DNA of 32,807 nt from Actinophytocola sp050699915. GTDB taxonomy: Bacteria > Actinomycetota > Actinomycetes > Mycobacteriales > Pseudonocardiaceae. Position 1 is the first letter of the stretch. Each line of letters opens with the position of its first letter. The position numbers and the translations under genes are program-made. Positions 14,973 to 23,354 of this stretch are shown here, one piece after another. The notes beneath the pieces are model-generated. The model saw only the letters and a list, made by a program, of their open reading frames with translations, ran no database searches and was not told the DNA's origin. The DNA lies in contig NZ_JBOHGA010000053.1 in the NCBI RefSeq assembly GCF_050699915.1, forward strand, positions 1-32,807, in the 5' to 3' direction.

Positions 14973-15350
14973 TCAGAGCGCGAGGGCCTGAGCCCGGCGC
15001 TTGACCTCGCGAGCGCCCGTGGCGCGCAGCGCGTCGACGGGGCGGCCGGGAAGGGACTCGTCGGCGGTGAACAGCCAGCGGACCATCTCGTCCGGCGTGA
15101 AGCCGGCGTCCGCGAGGACCGTGATGGTGCCGGGGAGTCCCTTGACGATCGCGCCGTCGTCGGAGAGGAATTCGGCGGGCACGCACAGCACCCCGTCGCG
15201 GCGGACCGCGACCAGCTGACCGTCCCGCAACGCCTGCCGCACCTTCGTCACCGGGAGTCCGAGTCGCTGGGCCACATCGGGCAGGGCCAGCACCTCGACT
15301 TCGGGATCGAGCACGTCGTTGGCGGAGGGTGTCGCACTCACATGTGTCAC
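14973..15350 (-). CDS. Rv2175c-like DNA-binding protein, probable PknL substrate
   Basis: 125 residues. The winged-HTH core is ALPDVAQRLGLPVTKVRQALRDG (about 26-48) followed by QLVAVRRDGVLCVPAEFL. The C-terminal half holds the conserved ITVLADAGFTPDEMVRWLFTADESLPGRPVDALR segment of the Rv2175c family. In M. tuberculosis this protein binds DNA and is phosphorylated near its N terminus by the kinase encoded next door, PknL. The same divergent pairing is present here. The short N terminus has Thr and Ser residues (VTHVSATPSAND) that could be phosphorylated. The start is uncertain: GTG at 15350 or GTG at 15341. Confidence 0.82.
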   Translation of the reverse strand: MTHVSATPSANDVLDPEVEVLALPDVAQRLGLPVTKVRQALRDGQLVAVRRDGVLCVPAEFLSDDGAIVKGLPGTITVLADAGFTPDEMVRWLFTADESLPGRPVDALRATGAREVKRRAQALAL

Positions 15351-15464
15351 GATGCCATACCGGAGACGGCCGCGCCGGCACGATTTTCGGCCATCCGTGC
15401 CCGTTCGAACGTACGGCTGGGACACGGAATCGACGGCTTCACCACGCGCCGGCGACGGGCCTCG

Positions 15465-15470
15465 TACCAT
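15465..15470 (+). promoter_or_regulatory. -10 box of leaderless promoter for pknL
   Basis: TACCAT ends 7 nt before the GTG at 15478. The 127-bp gap to the divergent Rv2175c-like gene also holds the 10-bp palindrome CGTTCGAACG (15402-15411), a possible operator. Confidence 0.5.
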
Positions 15471-15477
15471 CACGGTC

Positions 15478-17634
15478 GTGGACGAAAGGGGAGCCCGACT
15501 GATCGGTGCGCTGCTCGAGCGGCGGTACCGCATCGACGCGCTGCTCGCGCGCGGCGGTATGTCGTCGGTCTACCGCGGGCTGGACACCCGTCTCGACCGC
15601 AGAGTCGCGATCAAGGTCATGGACGCGCGGTTCGCCGACGACCGCGCCTTCGTGGACCGCTTCGAGCGCGAGGCACGCTCGGCCGCGAAGATCCATCACC
15701 CGAACGTCGTCGCCGTGCACGACCAGGGCGTCGACACGAGTCCCGAGGGCTCGCTGGTCTACCTGGTGATGGAGCTGGTCGACGGCGGCACGCTGCGCGA
15801 CCTCATCACCGAGCGCGGCTCGCTGGACGTCCCGCTCGCCTTGTCGATCATGGATCCGGTGCTGAGCGCGCTCGCCGCGGCCCACCGGGCCGGCCTGGTG
15901 CACCGGGACGTGAAGCCGGAGAACGTGCTGATCGGGCACGGCGGTGAGCGCGGCACCGCGGTCAAGGTCGGCGACTTCGGCCTGGTCCGCGCGATGTCCA
16001 GCGCCGGCACGACGAGCTCGAGCGTCATCCTCGGCACGGTCGCCTACCTGTCCCCGGAGCAGGTGACCACCGGTGCCGCCACCGCCCGCGGCGACGTCTA
16101 CTCGGCCGGCGTCATGCTGTACGAGGCGCTCACCGGCGCGACCCCCTACACCGGCGACACCCCGATCTCGATCGCCTACCGGCACGTGAACGACGACATG
16201 CCGGCGCCGAGCCTGCGGGTCGCGGGGCTGCCGCCCGCGTTGGACGAGCTGGTCGTGCGGGCCACCCGGCGCGACCCGGCCACCCGCCCGGCGGACGGGG
16301 CCGCGTTCCACACCGAGCTGACGAACCTGCGGGCCTCGCTGGGCCTGCCGCAGCTGCCGGTCCCGGTCCCGGAGCCGACGCTGCAGGACCGCACGGTGCC
16401 GGTGTCCCCGATCAAGCAGCCCAACCCGGCCCTGCCGGCCGCCGACGCCGACCCGGAGGCGACCTCGACCAACCTGGACCCCGTCTCGGTCGGTCAGCCG
16501 GCCTCGGTCGGGAACGCGACGGTGCTGCGCCCCGCGCCAGCCGGCTTCCAGGCCATGGGCCCGCAGGGCACCCGGGCGATGCTGCGCACCGACCTGGACC
16601 AGGGCCCCCCACAGTCGAACCCGTACGGCATGCGGCGTCCCGACCTCGGCCCGCCCAGCGGCGGCACGCCGATGGGCCCGCCGAGCGCGGGCATGGCGGT
16701 GCCGCCCATGCCGCCCCCGCCCCAGCGGCCGCGCAACCCGACCGCGCCGCGGCGGCGCGGCGGCAACATCGTGCTGTGGAGCCTCGCCGGGGTACTCACG
16801 ATCGCGCTGGTCGCGACCGCGACGTGGTGGTTCGCCTCCGGCCGGTACGCCACGGTGCCCAGCGTGGCCGGCCAGGACCGCGCGAGCGCCGAGCAGAAGC
16901 TCACCGACGCCGACCTGCGGGTGACGTACAAGAACGAGCGCAGCGACGACGTCGAGTCCGGCCAGGTGATCCGGACCGAGCCGGACCAGGGTGCGGAAAT
17001 GTTACGCGGCGACACGGTCACCGTCATCCTCTCCGACGGCCCGCCGACCGTGCCCGACGTCGAGCCCGGCGCCACCGTCGACGACGCCGAGCGACAGATC
17101 AAGGAGGCGGGCCTGCAACCCGGGCTCGACGACGGCAAGAAGGAGTTCGCCGACGGCATCCCCGAGGGCCGGGTCGTCCGGCTCGAGCCCCAGGGCGGCA
17201 CTCAGCTCAAGCTCGGCGAGCGGGTGGAGATCATCGTCAGCAAGGGCTCCGAGCCCAAGCCGCTGCCCGACTTCCGCGGACAGACCAAGGAAGAGGTGTT
17301 CGCGCAGCTCCAGGAGGTCGGCCTGCAGCCGGTCGACGCGGCGCAACAGGACTTCGACAAGGACATCGACGCCGGCAAGGTGACCCGGACCGACCCGGTC
17401 GCGGGCACCGTGCTCGAGCCCGGCACACAGGTCACCGTGGTCACCTCGAACGCGATCCTGATCCCGGACCTCTCCAACCGGGCCGTGCCGGAGGCGCAGG
17501 CGATCCTGGCGCAGCTGGGCCTACAGGTTCAGGTGCAGCAGCTGGGCGGCGCCGGGAGGGTGATCGGGCAGAACCCCGGCGCCAACACCCGGGTACCTCC
17601 CGGCAGTGGTGTCGTCATCTTCACAATTCCCTGA
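15478..17634 (+). CDS. pknL: Serine/threonine protein kinase PknL with four PASTA domains
   Basis: 718 residues. The cytoplasmic kinase domain (about 12-280) has the glycine loop RGGMSSVYRG, the ATP-binding Lys46 in VAIKVMD, the catalytic loop HRDVKPEN (His142-Asp144-Lys146), DFG at 166-168 and the APE-equivalent SPEQ. A proline-rich linker (about 300-425) leads to one transmembrane helix at about 431-452, then four extracellular PASTA repeats (about 457-718) starting YATVPSVAGQ, PTVPDVEPG, KPLPDFRGQ and ILIPDLSNR. PASTA domains sense peptidoglycan fragments or lipid II. Locus and neighbour identify it as PknL. The GTG start has a leaderless -10 box; a longer in-frame start upstream has no support. 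Its M. tuberculosis counterpart is much shorter and lacks PASTA repeats. Confidence 0.92.
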   Translation: MDERGARLIGALLERRYRIDALLARGGMSSVYRGLDTRLDRRVAIKVMDARFADDRAFVDRFEREARSAAKIHHPNVVAVHDQGVDTSPEGSLVYLVMELVDGGTLRDLITERGSLDVPLALSIMDPVLSALAAAHRAGLVHRDVKPENVLIGHGGERGTAVKVGDFGLVRAMSSAGTTSSSVILGTVAYLSPEQVTTGAATARGDVYSAGVMLYEALTGATPYTGDTPISIAYRHVNDDMPAPSLRVAGLPPALDELVVRATRRDPATRPADGAAFHTELTNLRASLGLPQLPVPVPEPTLQDRTVPVSPIKQPNPALPAADADPEATSTNLDPVSVGQPASVGNATVLRPAPAGFQAMGPQGTRAMLRTDLDQGPPQSNPYGMRRPDLGPPSGGTPMGPPSAGMAVPPMPPPPQRPRNPTAPRRRGGNIVLWSLAGVLTIALVATATWWFASGRYATVPSVAGQDRASAEQKLTDADLRVTYKNERSDDVESGQVIRTEPDQGAEMLRGDTVTVILSDGPPTVPDVEPGATVDDAERQIKEAGLQPGLDDGKKEFADGIPEGRVVRLEPQGGTQLKLGERVEIIVSKGSEPKPLPDFRGQTKEEVFAQLQEVGLQPVDAAQQDFDKDIDAGKVTRTDPVAGTVLEPGTQVTVVTSNAILIPDLSNRAVPEAQAILAQLGLQVQVQQLGGAGRVIGQNPGANTRVPPGSGVVIFTIP

Positions 17635-17722
17635 CCAGCCCTGACGAGTGAAAATCGGCGGCGACGCGCGGGCTTAACGCGCTGACCATGCGAAGGACAC
17701 GCGTCGCTGGTGAGGTGGACCC

Positions 17723-19006
17723 ATGCCACGACTCAGCGGATTGGACGTCGCGTTCCTGTGCCTGGAGACGCGCACCCGGCCGATGCACATGGGCGCGATC
17801 GGCGTGTTCCGGCCCGCCGGGCCCGTCGACCTCGACTCTCTCGTGGAGTTGCTCGCGGCGCGCGCGGCGCGGACGCCGGTGCTGCGGCAGCGCGCGCACG
17901 CGGTCTGGTTCCCGCCGGGCGGTGCGGAGTGGCGGGAGGACGAGCGGTTCGACGCCCGTTCGCATGTGCGCGGCTACCGGGTGGCGGACCGGCGGACGTT
18001 CGAGGCGTACGCGTCGGGCTGGATGGCCACGCCGCTCGACCTGAGCCGGCCGCCGTGGGACGTGCACGTGGTCACCGGGCTGCCGGGCGATGAGTTCGCC
18101 GTGCTGCTGAAGCTGCACCACTCGCTCGCGGACGGCGCGGGCGCGGTCGAGGTGGCCGGCTCGCTCTTCGACCACCTGCCGCCGGCCGGCGCACCCCGGA
18201 CCACGGCCGCGTCGACCCCGAACCCGGGCGAGCTGTTGGCGCAGGGCCGCGAGCTGGTGTCGCGGGCGGGCACCGTGCTGCGCGCGGCCCGCCGGCCGCC
18301 CGCGCCCTCGCTGGTCACGGCCAACTCCGCGAGCCGGCGGCTGGCCTTCGTCCGGCTGGACCTCGACGACGTGCGGCACATCCGCGAGCAGCACGGCGGC
18401 ACGACCAACGACGTGGCGCTCACGGTGGTCGCCGGCGGGCTGCGGTCCTGGCTGTCGCAGAGCGACCGGCCGGTGGACGGGGTGACGCTGCGCGCGCTGA
18501 TCCCGGTCAACACGCGCGCCCGCGGCGGTTCCGACGGCAGCAAGGGAGGCGGCAACCGGCTGTCTGGCTACCTGTGCGACCTGCCGGTCGGGCTGGCCGA
18601 CCCGCTGGCCCGGCTGCGCTTCGTGCGCGCCGCGATGGACCGGAACAAGGCCGCCGGCCCGGCCGAGGGGCCGGGCACGGTGCCACTGCTCGCGAACCTG
18701 ATCCCGCCCGCGGTGCACCGGGTGTGTACGCCGGCCGCCGGCGCGGCGGCGCCGCTGCTGTTCGACACGGTGGTGACGAACGTGCCGCTGCCGCCGGTCC
18801 CGCTGGCGCTGGCCGGCGCGCGGCTGCGCGAGGTCTACCCGTTCGCGCCGCTGGCCGCGGGGCACGGCCTCGGCGTGGCGATCTCGACGTACCGCGACAG
18901 TGTCCACATCGGACTGCAAGCGGACCGGGACGCGGTGCCGGACGTGGACGTCCTCGCCGAGTGCGTCACCAAGGCGGCGGCCACGCTGCACGAGCGCTGC
19001 GCCTGA
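17723..19006 (+). CDS. Wax ester synthase/diacylglycerol acyltransferase (WS/DGAT) family protein
   Basis: 427 residues. The condensing-enzyme motif HHSLADG (His132-His133 to Gly138, HHxxxDG) is intact. The N-terminal segment SGLDVAFLCLETRTRPMHMGAIGVF and PLDLSRPPWDVHVV (about 110-123) are characteristic of this family. TNVPLPPVPLALAGARLREVYPFAPL (about 352-377) is the C-terminal family signature. It transfers acyl groups from acyl-CoA to diacylglycerol or fatty alcohols to make storage lipid. The strong GGTGAGGTGG ribosome-binding site supports the ATG. A gap of 88 bp separates it from pknL with no obvious terminator, so cotranscription is possible. M. tuberculosis has no WS/DGAT gene at this position. 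Confidence 0.9.
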   Translation: MPRLSGLDVAFLCLETRTRPMHMGAIGVFRPAGPVDLDSLVELLAARAARTPVLRQRAHAVWFPPGGAEWREDERFDARSHVRGYRVADRRTFEAYASGWMATPLDLSRPPWDVHVVTGLPGDEFAVLLKLHHSLADGAGAVEVAGSLFDHLPPAGAPRTTAASTPNPGELLAQGRELVSRAGTVLRAARRPPAPSLVTANSASRRLAFVRLDLDDVRHIREQHGGTTNDVALTVVAGGLRSWLSQSDRPVDGVTLRALIPVNTRARGGSDGSKGGGNRLSGYLCDLPVGLADPLARLRFVRAAMDRNKAAGPAEGPGTVPLLANLIPPAVHRVCTPAAGAAAPLLFDTVVTNVPLPPVPLALAGARLREVYPFAPLAAGHGLGVAISTYRDSVHIGLQADRDAVPDVDVLAECVTKAAATLHERCA

Positions 19007-19012
19007 GGTTCC

Positions 19013-20401
19013 TTACGAGCGCAGCATCTCCGCCACGAGGAAGGCCAGCTCCAGGCTCTGCTGGGTGTTGAGCCGCGGGTCGCACGCGGTCTCGTAGCGG
19101 CCGTGCAGGTCCGTGTCGGAGATCGCCTGCGCGCCGCCGAGACACTCGGTGACGTCCTCGCCGGTGAGCTCGACGTGGATGCCGCCGGGGTGGGTGCCCA
19201 GGTGGCGGTGCACCTCGAAGAAGCCCTGCACCTCGTCCACGATGCGGTCGAAGTGGCGGGTCTTGTAGCCGGTCGAGGACTCGACGGTGTTGCCGTGCAT
19301 CGGATCGCACTGCCAGATGACCTGGTGCCCGGACGCGGTGACCTTCTCCACGATCGTGGGCAGCACGTCGCGCACCTTGCTGTTGCCCATCCGGCTGATC
19401 AGCGTGAGCCGGCCCGGCGTGTTGTGCGGGTCGAGCCGCTCGACGTACTCCACGGCCATCTCCGGCGTGGTGGTCGGGCCGATCTTGACGCCGATCGGGT
19501 TGGCCAGCAGCTCCGCGAGCGCGATGTGCGCGCCGTCGAGCTGGCGGGTGCGCTCCCCCACCCACACGAAGTGCGAGGACAGGTCGTAGAGCTTCGGCTC
19601 CGGGCCGGTGGTGTCCAGGCGCAGCATGGCGCGCTCGTAATCCAGCAGCAGCGCCTCGTGGCTGGCGAAGATCTCGGTGGTGTGCAGCGAGGTGTCCTCG
19701 ACGCCACAGGCCGCCATGAACCGCAGGCCGCGGTCGATCTCGGTGGCCAGGCTCTCGTACCGCTCGCCGGCGGCCGAGCTGGACACGAAGTTCTTGTTCC
19801 ACATGTGGACCTTGGTGAGGTCCGCCTCGCCGGCCGCGGTGAGCGCGCGCACGAGGTTCATCGCGGCGCCGGCGTTGGCGTAGGCGCGGATCATGCGACC
19901 CGGGTCCGGCACCCGCGCCTCGGGCGTGGCGACGAGGGAGTTGACGATGTCGCCGCGGTAGACGGGCAGGCCGAGCGCGTCGGTGGAGTTCGACCGGGGC
20001 TTGGCGTACTGGCCGGCGATCCGGCCGACCTTGACCACGGGCAGGCTGGCGCCGTAGGTGAGCACGACGGCCATCTGCAGCAGCGTGCGGATGTTGCCGC
20101 GGATGTGGGGCTCGGTGTTGTCGGCGAAGGTCTCGGCGCAGTCGCCGCCCTGGAGCATGAAGGCCTCGCCGCGGGCGACCTCGGCGAGCTTGGTGCGCAG
20201 CCGGTCGACCTCGGACGGCACGGTGACCGGAGGCACGCTCTCCAGGACCGTGCGGACCTGCCGGACCGCCTCGGCGTCGGGCCAGTCGGGCTGCTGCGCC
20301 GCGCGGCGGGAGAGGGCGTCGTCGAGGCGGGCTCGCAGCTCGGGCGGGAGTGGCGGCAACTCGGGAAGGGTGTCCACCGGAACGTCCACAGTCCAGTTCA
20401 C
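19013..20401 (-). CDS. aroG: 3-deoxy-D-arabino-heptulosonate 7-phosphate synthase, class II
   Basis: 462 residues, exactly the length of M. tuberculosis AroG (Rv2178c), which supports the GTG at 20401. It catalyses the first committed step of the shikimate pathway from phosphoenolpyruvate and erythrose 4-phosphate. Class II features seen are FMLQGGDCAETF (the metal-ligand Cys), VGRIAGQYAKPRS, KPRSNSTDALGLPVYRGDIVN, HMWNKNF, FVWVGERTRQLDGAH, ANPIGVKIGPTT and the metal-binding WQCDPMHGNT and GGIHVELTGEDVTECLGG. A -10 box lies 6 nt upstream of the start. It is convergent with the WS/DGAT gene (6-bp gap). The repeat-rich 490 bp upstream separates it from the amidase gene. Confidence 0.95.
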   Translation of the reverse strand: MNWTVDVPVDTLPELPPLPPELRARLDDALSRRAAQQPDWPDAEAVRQVRTVLESVPPVTVPSEVDRLRTKLAEVARGEAFMLQGGDCAETFADNTEPHIRGNIRTLLQMAVVLTYGASLPVVKVGRIAGQYAKPRSNSTDALGLPVYRGDIVNSLVATPEARVPDPGRMIRAYANAGAAMNLVRALTAAGEADLTKVHMWNKNFVSSSAAGERYESLATEIDRGLRFMAACGVEDTSLHTTEIFASHEALLLDYERAMLRLDTTGPEPKLYDLSSHFVWVGERTRQLDGAHIALAELLANPIGVKIGPTTTPEMAVEYVERLDPHNTPGRLTLISRMGNSKVRDVLPTIVEKVTASGHQVIWQCDPMHGNTVESSTGYKTRHFDRIVDEVQGFFEVHRHLGTHPGGIHVELTGEDVTECLGGAQAISDTDLHGRYETACDPRLNTQQSLELAFLVAEMLRS

Positions 20402-20407
20402 GGCACT

Positions 20408-20413
20408 AGCGTA
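20408..20413 (-). promoter_or_regulatory. -10 box of leaderless promoter for aroG
   Basis: Minus-strand TACGCT ends 6 nt before the GTG at 20399-20401. A leaderless transcript would leave no room for a leader-peptide attenuator. Confidence 0.5.
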
Positions 20414-20549
20414 TCCGCCCCGGTCGCGGCCCTTTCGCCGACAGCGCTGTGGCTTGCGGGACAATCGGCGAGCGGTTGGGTGGGCCTGATCCGCGGCGGT
20501 CCGCCGAGGCTCGGCAGCGGATGAGTACCGGGCGCCTGAGCCGGTTTGG

Positions 20550-20722
20550 TTGGCCTCCGGCCCCCGGGTTCCATCCTTCCAGGAGGCACCGACGGTTCCG
20601 CACGACGAAGATCATCCGGCGGCGAGTCGTCCACAAGTTCCGGCCATCCACAGGCTCGCTGCGCGGCCGGCCGGAACCGTCGGTCCCCTGCCGTAGCGTT
20701 GAACCCGGGGGCCGGAGGCCAA
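20550..20722. repeat. Symmetric bipartite inverted repeat, 173 bp
   Basis: Two arms are inverted copies of a two-part motif. A 22-bp block at 20550-20571 is the exact reverse complement of 20701-20722, and a 13-bp block ACCGACGGTTCCG at 20588-20600 is the exact reverse complement of 20672-20684. In both arms the two blocks are separated by exactly 16 nt of unrelated sequence, and the centre is 71 nt. The geometry is 22-16-13-71-13-16-22. It lies in the 492-bp gene-free gap between the amidase stop and the aroG start. No gene is supported in this gap; long open frames there are repeat artefacts. Confidence 0.85.
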
Positions 20723-20834
20723 GCCCGCGCGCCAAGCCGGAGCCCCGGAGGCCGGCTCGCTCGACCAGAGGCCAAGCCCGCGCGACGCCGGAGCCCGAGT
20801 CTCGAAGGCCAACCTCGGAGACCAAGCCCGCGCA
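20715..20834. repeat. Three imperfect direct repeats at 50-53 bp spacing
   Basis: The 17-bp word GAGGCCAAGCCCGCGCG occurs at 20715-20731 and 20768-20784, and as GAGACCAAGCCCGCGCA at 20818-20834. Each copy is followed by a variant of CGCCGGAGCCC. The first copy overlaps the end of the right arm of the inverted repeat. The array runs to about 20850, just downstream of the amidase stop codon. Confidence 0.65.
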
Positions 20835-20893
20835 ACGCCGAAGTCCAGGCCGCGGGGTCGAGCGCGGGGCCCCAGCCGCGGAAGCCCGGCCCG

Positions 20894-22273
20894 CTACACC
20901 GGAGGCCGCTCACCCGTCCACGGGTGCGCCCGCTCCAGCTGACCGGCTAGCGACAGCAGCCGGTGTTCGCCGAACGACGGGCCCACCAGCTGGACGCCCA
21001 TGGGCAGGCCCTCCGAGTCCCGGCCCGCGGGCACGGCCGCGACCGGGTAGCCGACCACGTTCCACGTCGGGAAGTACGGGATGCCGAGCGACACCCCGGC
21101 CAGCGTCGCGGACGCGCCACTGCCGTGGTACCGGCCGATCTTCGGCTGCCGGCCGGTCCAGCCCGGCTGCAGGATGACGTCGTGGTCGGCGAAGAAGCCG
21201 CGCAGCCGACTGTCCAAACCGGACTCCGCAGCCCGCGCCCTGGCCAGCACGCGGTCCGGGATCCGCCGGCCCATGGCCGCGATCCGGCGCGTGCGGGGCT
21301 CCAGCCACTCCGGGTGCGGCAGGGCGGCGACATCGTCCGCGACGCCGCGCAGGTACCGCACGAAGAACTGCGGCGACGGGCGCGGACCCAGCGGCGGGTC
21401 GGCCTCGACGACCTCGTGGCCGAGCGCGCGCAGCCGATCCGCCATCTCCCGCACGGCCTGCTTGCGCTGCGCCTCGATCGGCGGCTTGCCGAGCGGCGTG
21501 TACCACGACAGCGCGATCCTCAGCCGCCCCGGATCCGCGTCGACCGAGTCGCGGTACAGGCCGCCGGGGTGGTCCTCCTCGGCGAGTACGTCGAGCATCG
21601 ACGCCGCGTCGGCGACCCGGCGGCCGAGCGGACCGATGCCGGCCAGCCCGTGCCAGTGCTCCTCCGGGCCCATGTCGATCAGCCCGCGGGTGGTCTTCAG
21701 CCCGAAGATCCCGCAGAAGCTCGCCGGGATGCGCACCGACCCGCCACCGTCGGAACCCGTTGCGGCGCCGACGACTCCGGCCGCGACCGCCGCCGCCGAC
21801 CCGCCCGAAGAGCCGCCGGGCGTGTGGTCGAGGTGCCACGGGTTGCGCGTCGCGCCGTAGGTGAGCGTCTCGGTGAACGGCCACAGGCAGCGGTCCGGCG
21901 TGTGCGTGTGCCCGACGAGCACCGCACCGGCCGCGCGCAGCCGCGCCACCGCCGGACCGTCCTCCTCGACCGGGTCGAACTGCGCGCGCCCGCCCAGACC
22001 GGTCGTGTCGCCGGCGACGTCGAGGTCGTCCTTCACCGCGAGCGGCACCCCGAGCAGCGGGGTGCGCTCCCCGGCATCGAGCCGCTGCTGCGCCCGCGCC
22101 GCCTGCTCGCGAGCGGCGTCGGCGTAGACCTTGCGGAACAGGTTCAGCCGGGGGTTGACCGCCGCCAGCCGGCGCAGCACCGCCTCGAGCAGGTCCGGCG
22201 CGCTGACCGCACCGTCCCGCAACGCCTGCGCCTGCGCGTCCGCGCCCGCCCACAACAGCTCGTCGAGGTCCAT
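20894..22273 (-). CDS. Amidase signature family hydrolase
   Basis: 459 residues, the usual size. The amidase-signature Ser-cisSer-Lys triad is visible: the Lys in LAVKDDLDV (about 80-88) and the two serines of TPGGSSGGSAAAVAAG (about 152-167). The nucleophile lies in GSDGGGSVRIPASFCGIFGLK (about 174-194). Such enzymes hydrolyse amides of varied kinds; it is not a GatA, because no gatB or gatC is nearby and the C-terminal half differs. The ATG has a TAGTGT -10 box 6 nt upstream. It is downstream of pfkA on the same strand but probably separately transcribed. The physiological substrate is unknown. Confidence 0.88.
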   Translation of the reverse strand: MDLDELLWAGADAQAQALRDGAVSAPDLLEAVLRRLAAVNPRLNLFRKVYADAAREQAARAQQRLDAGERTPLLGVPLAVKDDLDVAGDTTGLGGRAQFDPVEEDGPAVARLRAAGAVLVGHTHTPDRCLWPFTETLTYGATRNPWHLDHTPGGSSGGSAAAVAAGVVGAATGSDGGGSVRIPASFCGIFGLKTTRGLIDMGPEEHWHGLAGIGPLGRRVADAASMLDVLAEEDHPGGLYRDSVDADPGRLRIALSWYTPLGKPPIEAQRKQAVREMADRLRALGHEVVEADPPLGPRPSPQFFVRYLRGVADDVAALPHPEWLEPRTRRIAAMGRRIPDRVLARARAAESGLDSRLRGFFADHDVILQPGWTGRQPKIGRYHGSGASATLAGVSLGIPYFPTWNVVGYPVAAVPAGRDSEGLPMGVQLVGPSFGEHRLLSLAGQLERAHPWTGERPPV

Positions 22274-22279
22274 GGGGCA

Positions 22280-22285
22280 ACACTA
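22280..22285 (-). promoter_or_regulatory. -10 box of leaderless promoter for the amidase gene
   Basis: Minus-strand TAGTGT ends 6 nt before the ATG at 22271-22273, inside the 35-bp gap after pfkA. Confidence 0.5.
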
Positions 22286-22308
22286 GGCCCTGAATCCCGG
22301 GAGGCGGA

Positions 22309-23334
22309 CTAGCCGAAGAAGACCTCGGCCTCGGCGTAGCGCTCGGCGGGCACCGTCTTCAGCTCGGCCGTCGCCTCGGCCAGCTTCACCCGGACGATGT
22401 CGGTGCCGCGCAGGGCGACCATCACGCCGAAGTCGCCGTCGCGCACCGCGTCGACGGCGTGCAGGCCGAACCGCGTCGCGAGCACCCGGTCGTAGGCCGT
22501 GGGCGTGCCACCGCGCTGGGTGTGGCCGAGCACGACCGCGCGCGACTCCTTGCCGGTCCGCTGCGCGATCTCCTCGGCGAGCCAGGTGCCGACGCCGCCG
22601 AGCCGGACGTGCCCGAACGAGTCCCTCTCCCCGCTCTGCAGCACCTCGCCGCCGCCCTCGGGCAGCGCGCCCTCGGCGACCACGATGATCGGCGCGTACT
22701 GCCGCTCGAAGCGCCGGGTCACCCACTCGACGACCTTGTCCACGCTGAACGGCCGCTCCGGCACCAGGATGACGTTCGCGCCGCCGGCGAGGCCGGAGTG
22801 CAGCGCGATCCACCCCGCGTGGCGGCCCATCACCTCGACGACCAGCGCCCGGTGGTGCGACTCGGCGGTGGTGCGCAGCCGGTCGATCGACTCGGTCGCG
22901 ATGTGCACCGCGGTGTCGAAGCCGAACGTGTAGTCCGTGGCGCTCAGGTCGTTGTCGATCGTCTTCGGCACGCCGACCACGCCGACGCCGTCGTCGGTGA
23001 GCCGCTTGGCGACGCCCAGCGTGTCCTCGCCGCCGATCGCGATCAGCGCGTCGACCGCGTGCTCGGCGAGCACCTTCTTGATCCGCTCGACGCCGCCGTC
23101 GACCTTGTACGGGTTGGTCCGCGACGAGCCGAGGATCGTGCCGCCCCGGGTCAGGATGTCCTCGACGGCGTCGAGGCCGATCGGCTTGACCAGGCCCTCC
23201 AGCGGGCCCTGCCAGCCGTTGCGGAAACCGACCGTCTCCCAGCCGTGCGCCTCGATCCCCTTGCGTACCACGGCCCTGATGACCGCGTTCAGTCCTGGAC
23301 AGTCACCGCCACCAGTGAGCAAGCCGACGCGCAT
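22309..23334 (-). CDS. pfkA: 6-phosphofructokinase, pyrophosphate-dependent type predicted
   Basis: 341 residues. The N terminus MRVGLLTGGGDCPGLNAVIRA is the phosphofructokinase nucleotide/pyrophosphate loop. The position that is Gly104 in ATP-dependent enzymes is Asp104 here (IGGEDTLG), and position 124 is Lys (PKTIDND). This Asp/Lys pair is the established signature of PPi-dependent enzymes, and with this start the E. coli numbering is preserved exactly. Catalytic TIDND and MGRHAGWIAL are intact. It phosphorylates fructose 6-phosphate and, with PPi, the reaction is reversible. The ATG has GGAGG (complement of 23344-23348) 9 nt upstream. A frame extending further upstream has no support. Pfk of Amycolatopsis methanolica is the closest type I recall. 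Confidence 0.92.
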   Translation of the reverse strand: MRVGLLTGGGDCPGLNAVIRAVVRKGIEAHGWETVGFRNGWQGPLEGLVKPIGLDAVEDILTRGGTILGSSRTNPYKVDGGVERIKKVLAEHAVDALIAIGGEDTLGVAKRLTDDGVGVVGVPKTIDNDLSATDYTFGFDTAVHIATESIDRLRTTAESHHRALVVEVMGRHAGWIALHSGLAGGANVILVPERPFSVDKVVEWVTRRFERQYAPIIVVAEGALPEGGGEVLQSGERDSFGHVRLGGVGTWLAEEIAQRTGKESRAVVLGHTQRGGTPTAYDRVLATRFGLHAVDAVRDGDFGVMVALRGTDIVRVKLAEATAELKTVPAERYAEAEVFFG

Positions 23335-23354
23335 GTGCCCGATCCTCCATCCGG

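Noticed and set aside
15402..15411. CGTTCGAACG palindrome in the Rv2175c-pknL gap as a second LexA box
   Set aside because: It has the GTTCGAAC core but not the TCGAAC-N4-GTTCGA spacing, so it does not meet the SOS consensus.
20550..20850. A CRISPR array in the repeat region
   Set aside because: Repeats are few, imperfect and inverted, spacers are not uniform in the CRISPR sense, and no cas genes are present.
20402..20893. An attenuator or T-box type control of aroG by the hairpin region
   Set aside because: aroG has a -10 box 6 nt from its start, which would make the transcript leaderless, and no specifier or leader-peptide features are visible.
20398..20950. Several long open frames on both strands across the gap upstream of aroG
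   Set aside because: They overlap each other, are low-complexity Gly/Arg/Pro peptides produced by the inverted and direct repeats, and lack ribosome-binding sites and family similarity.
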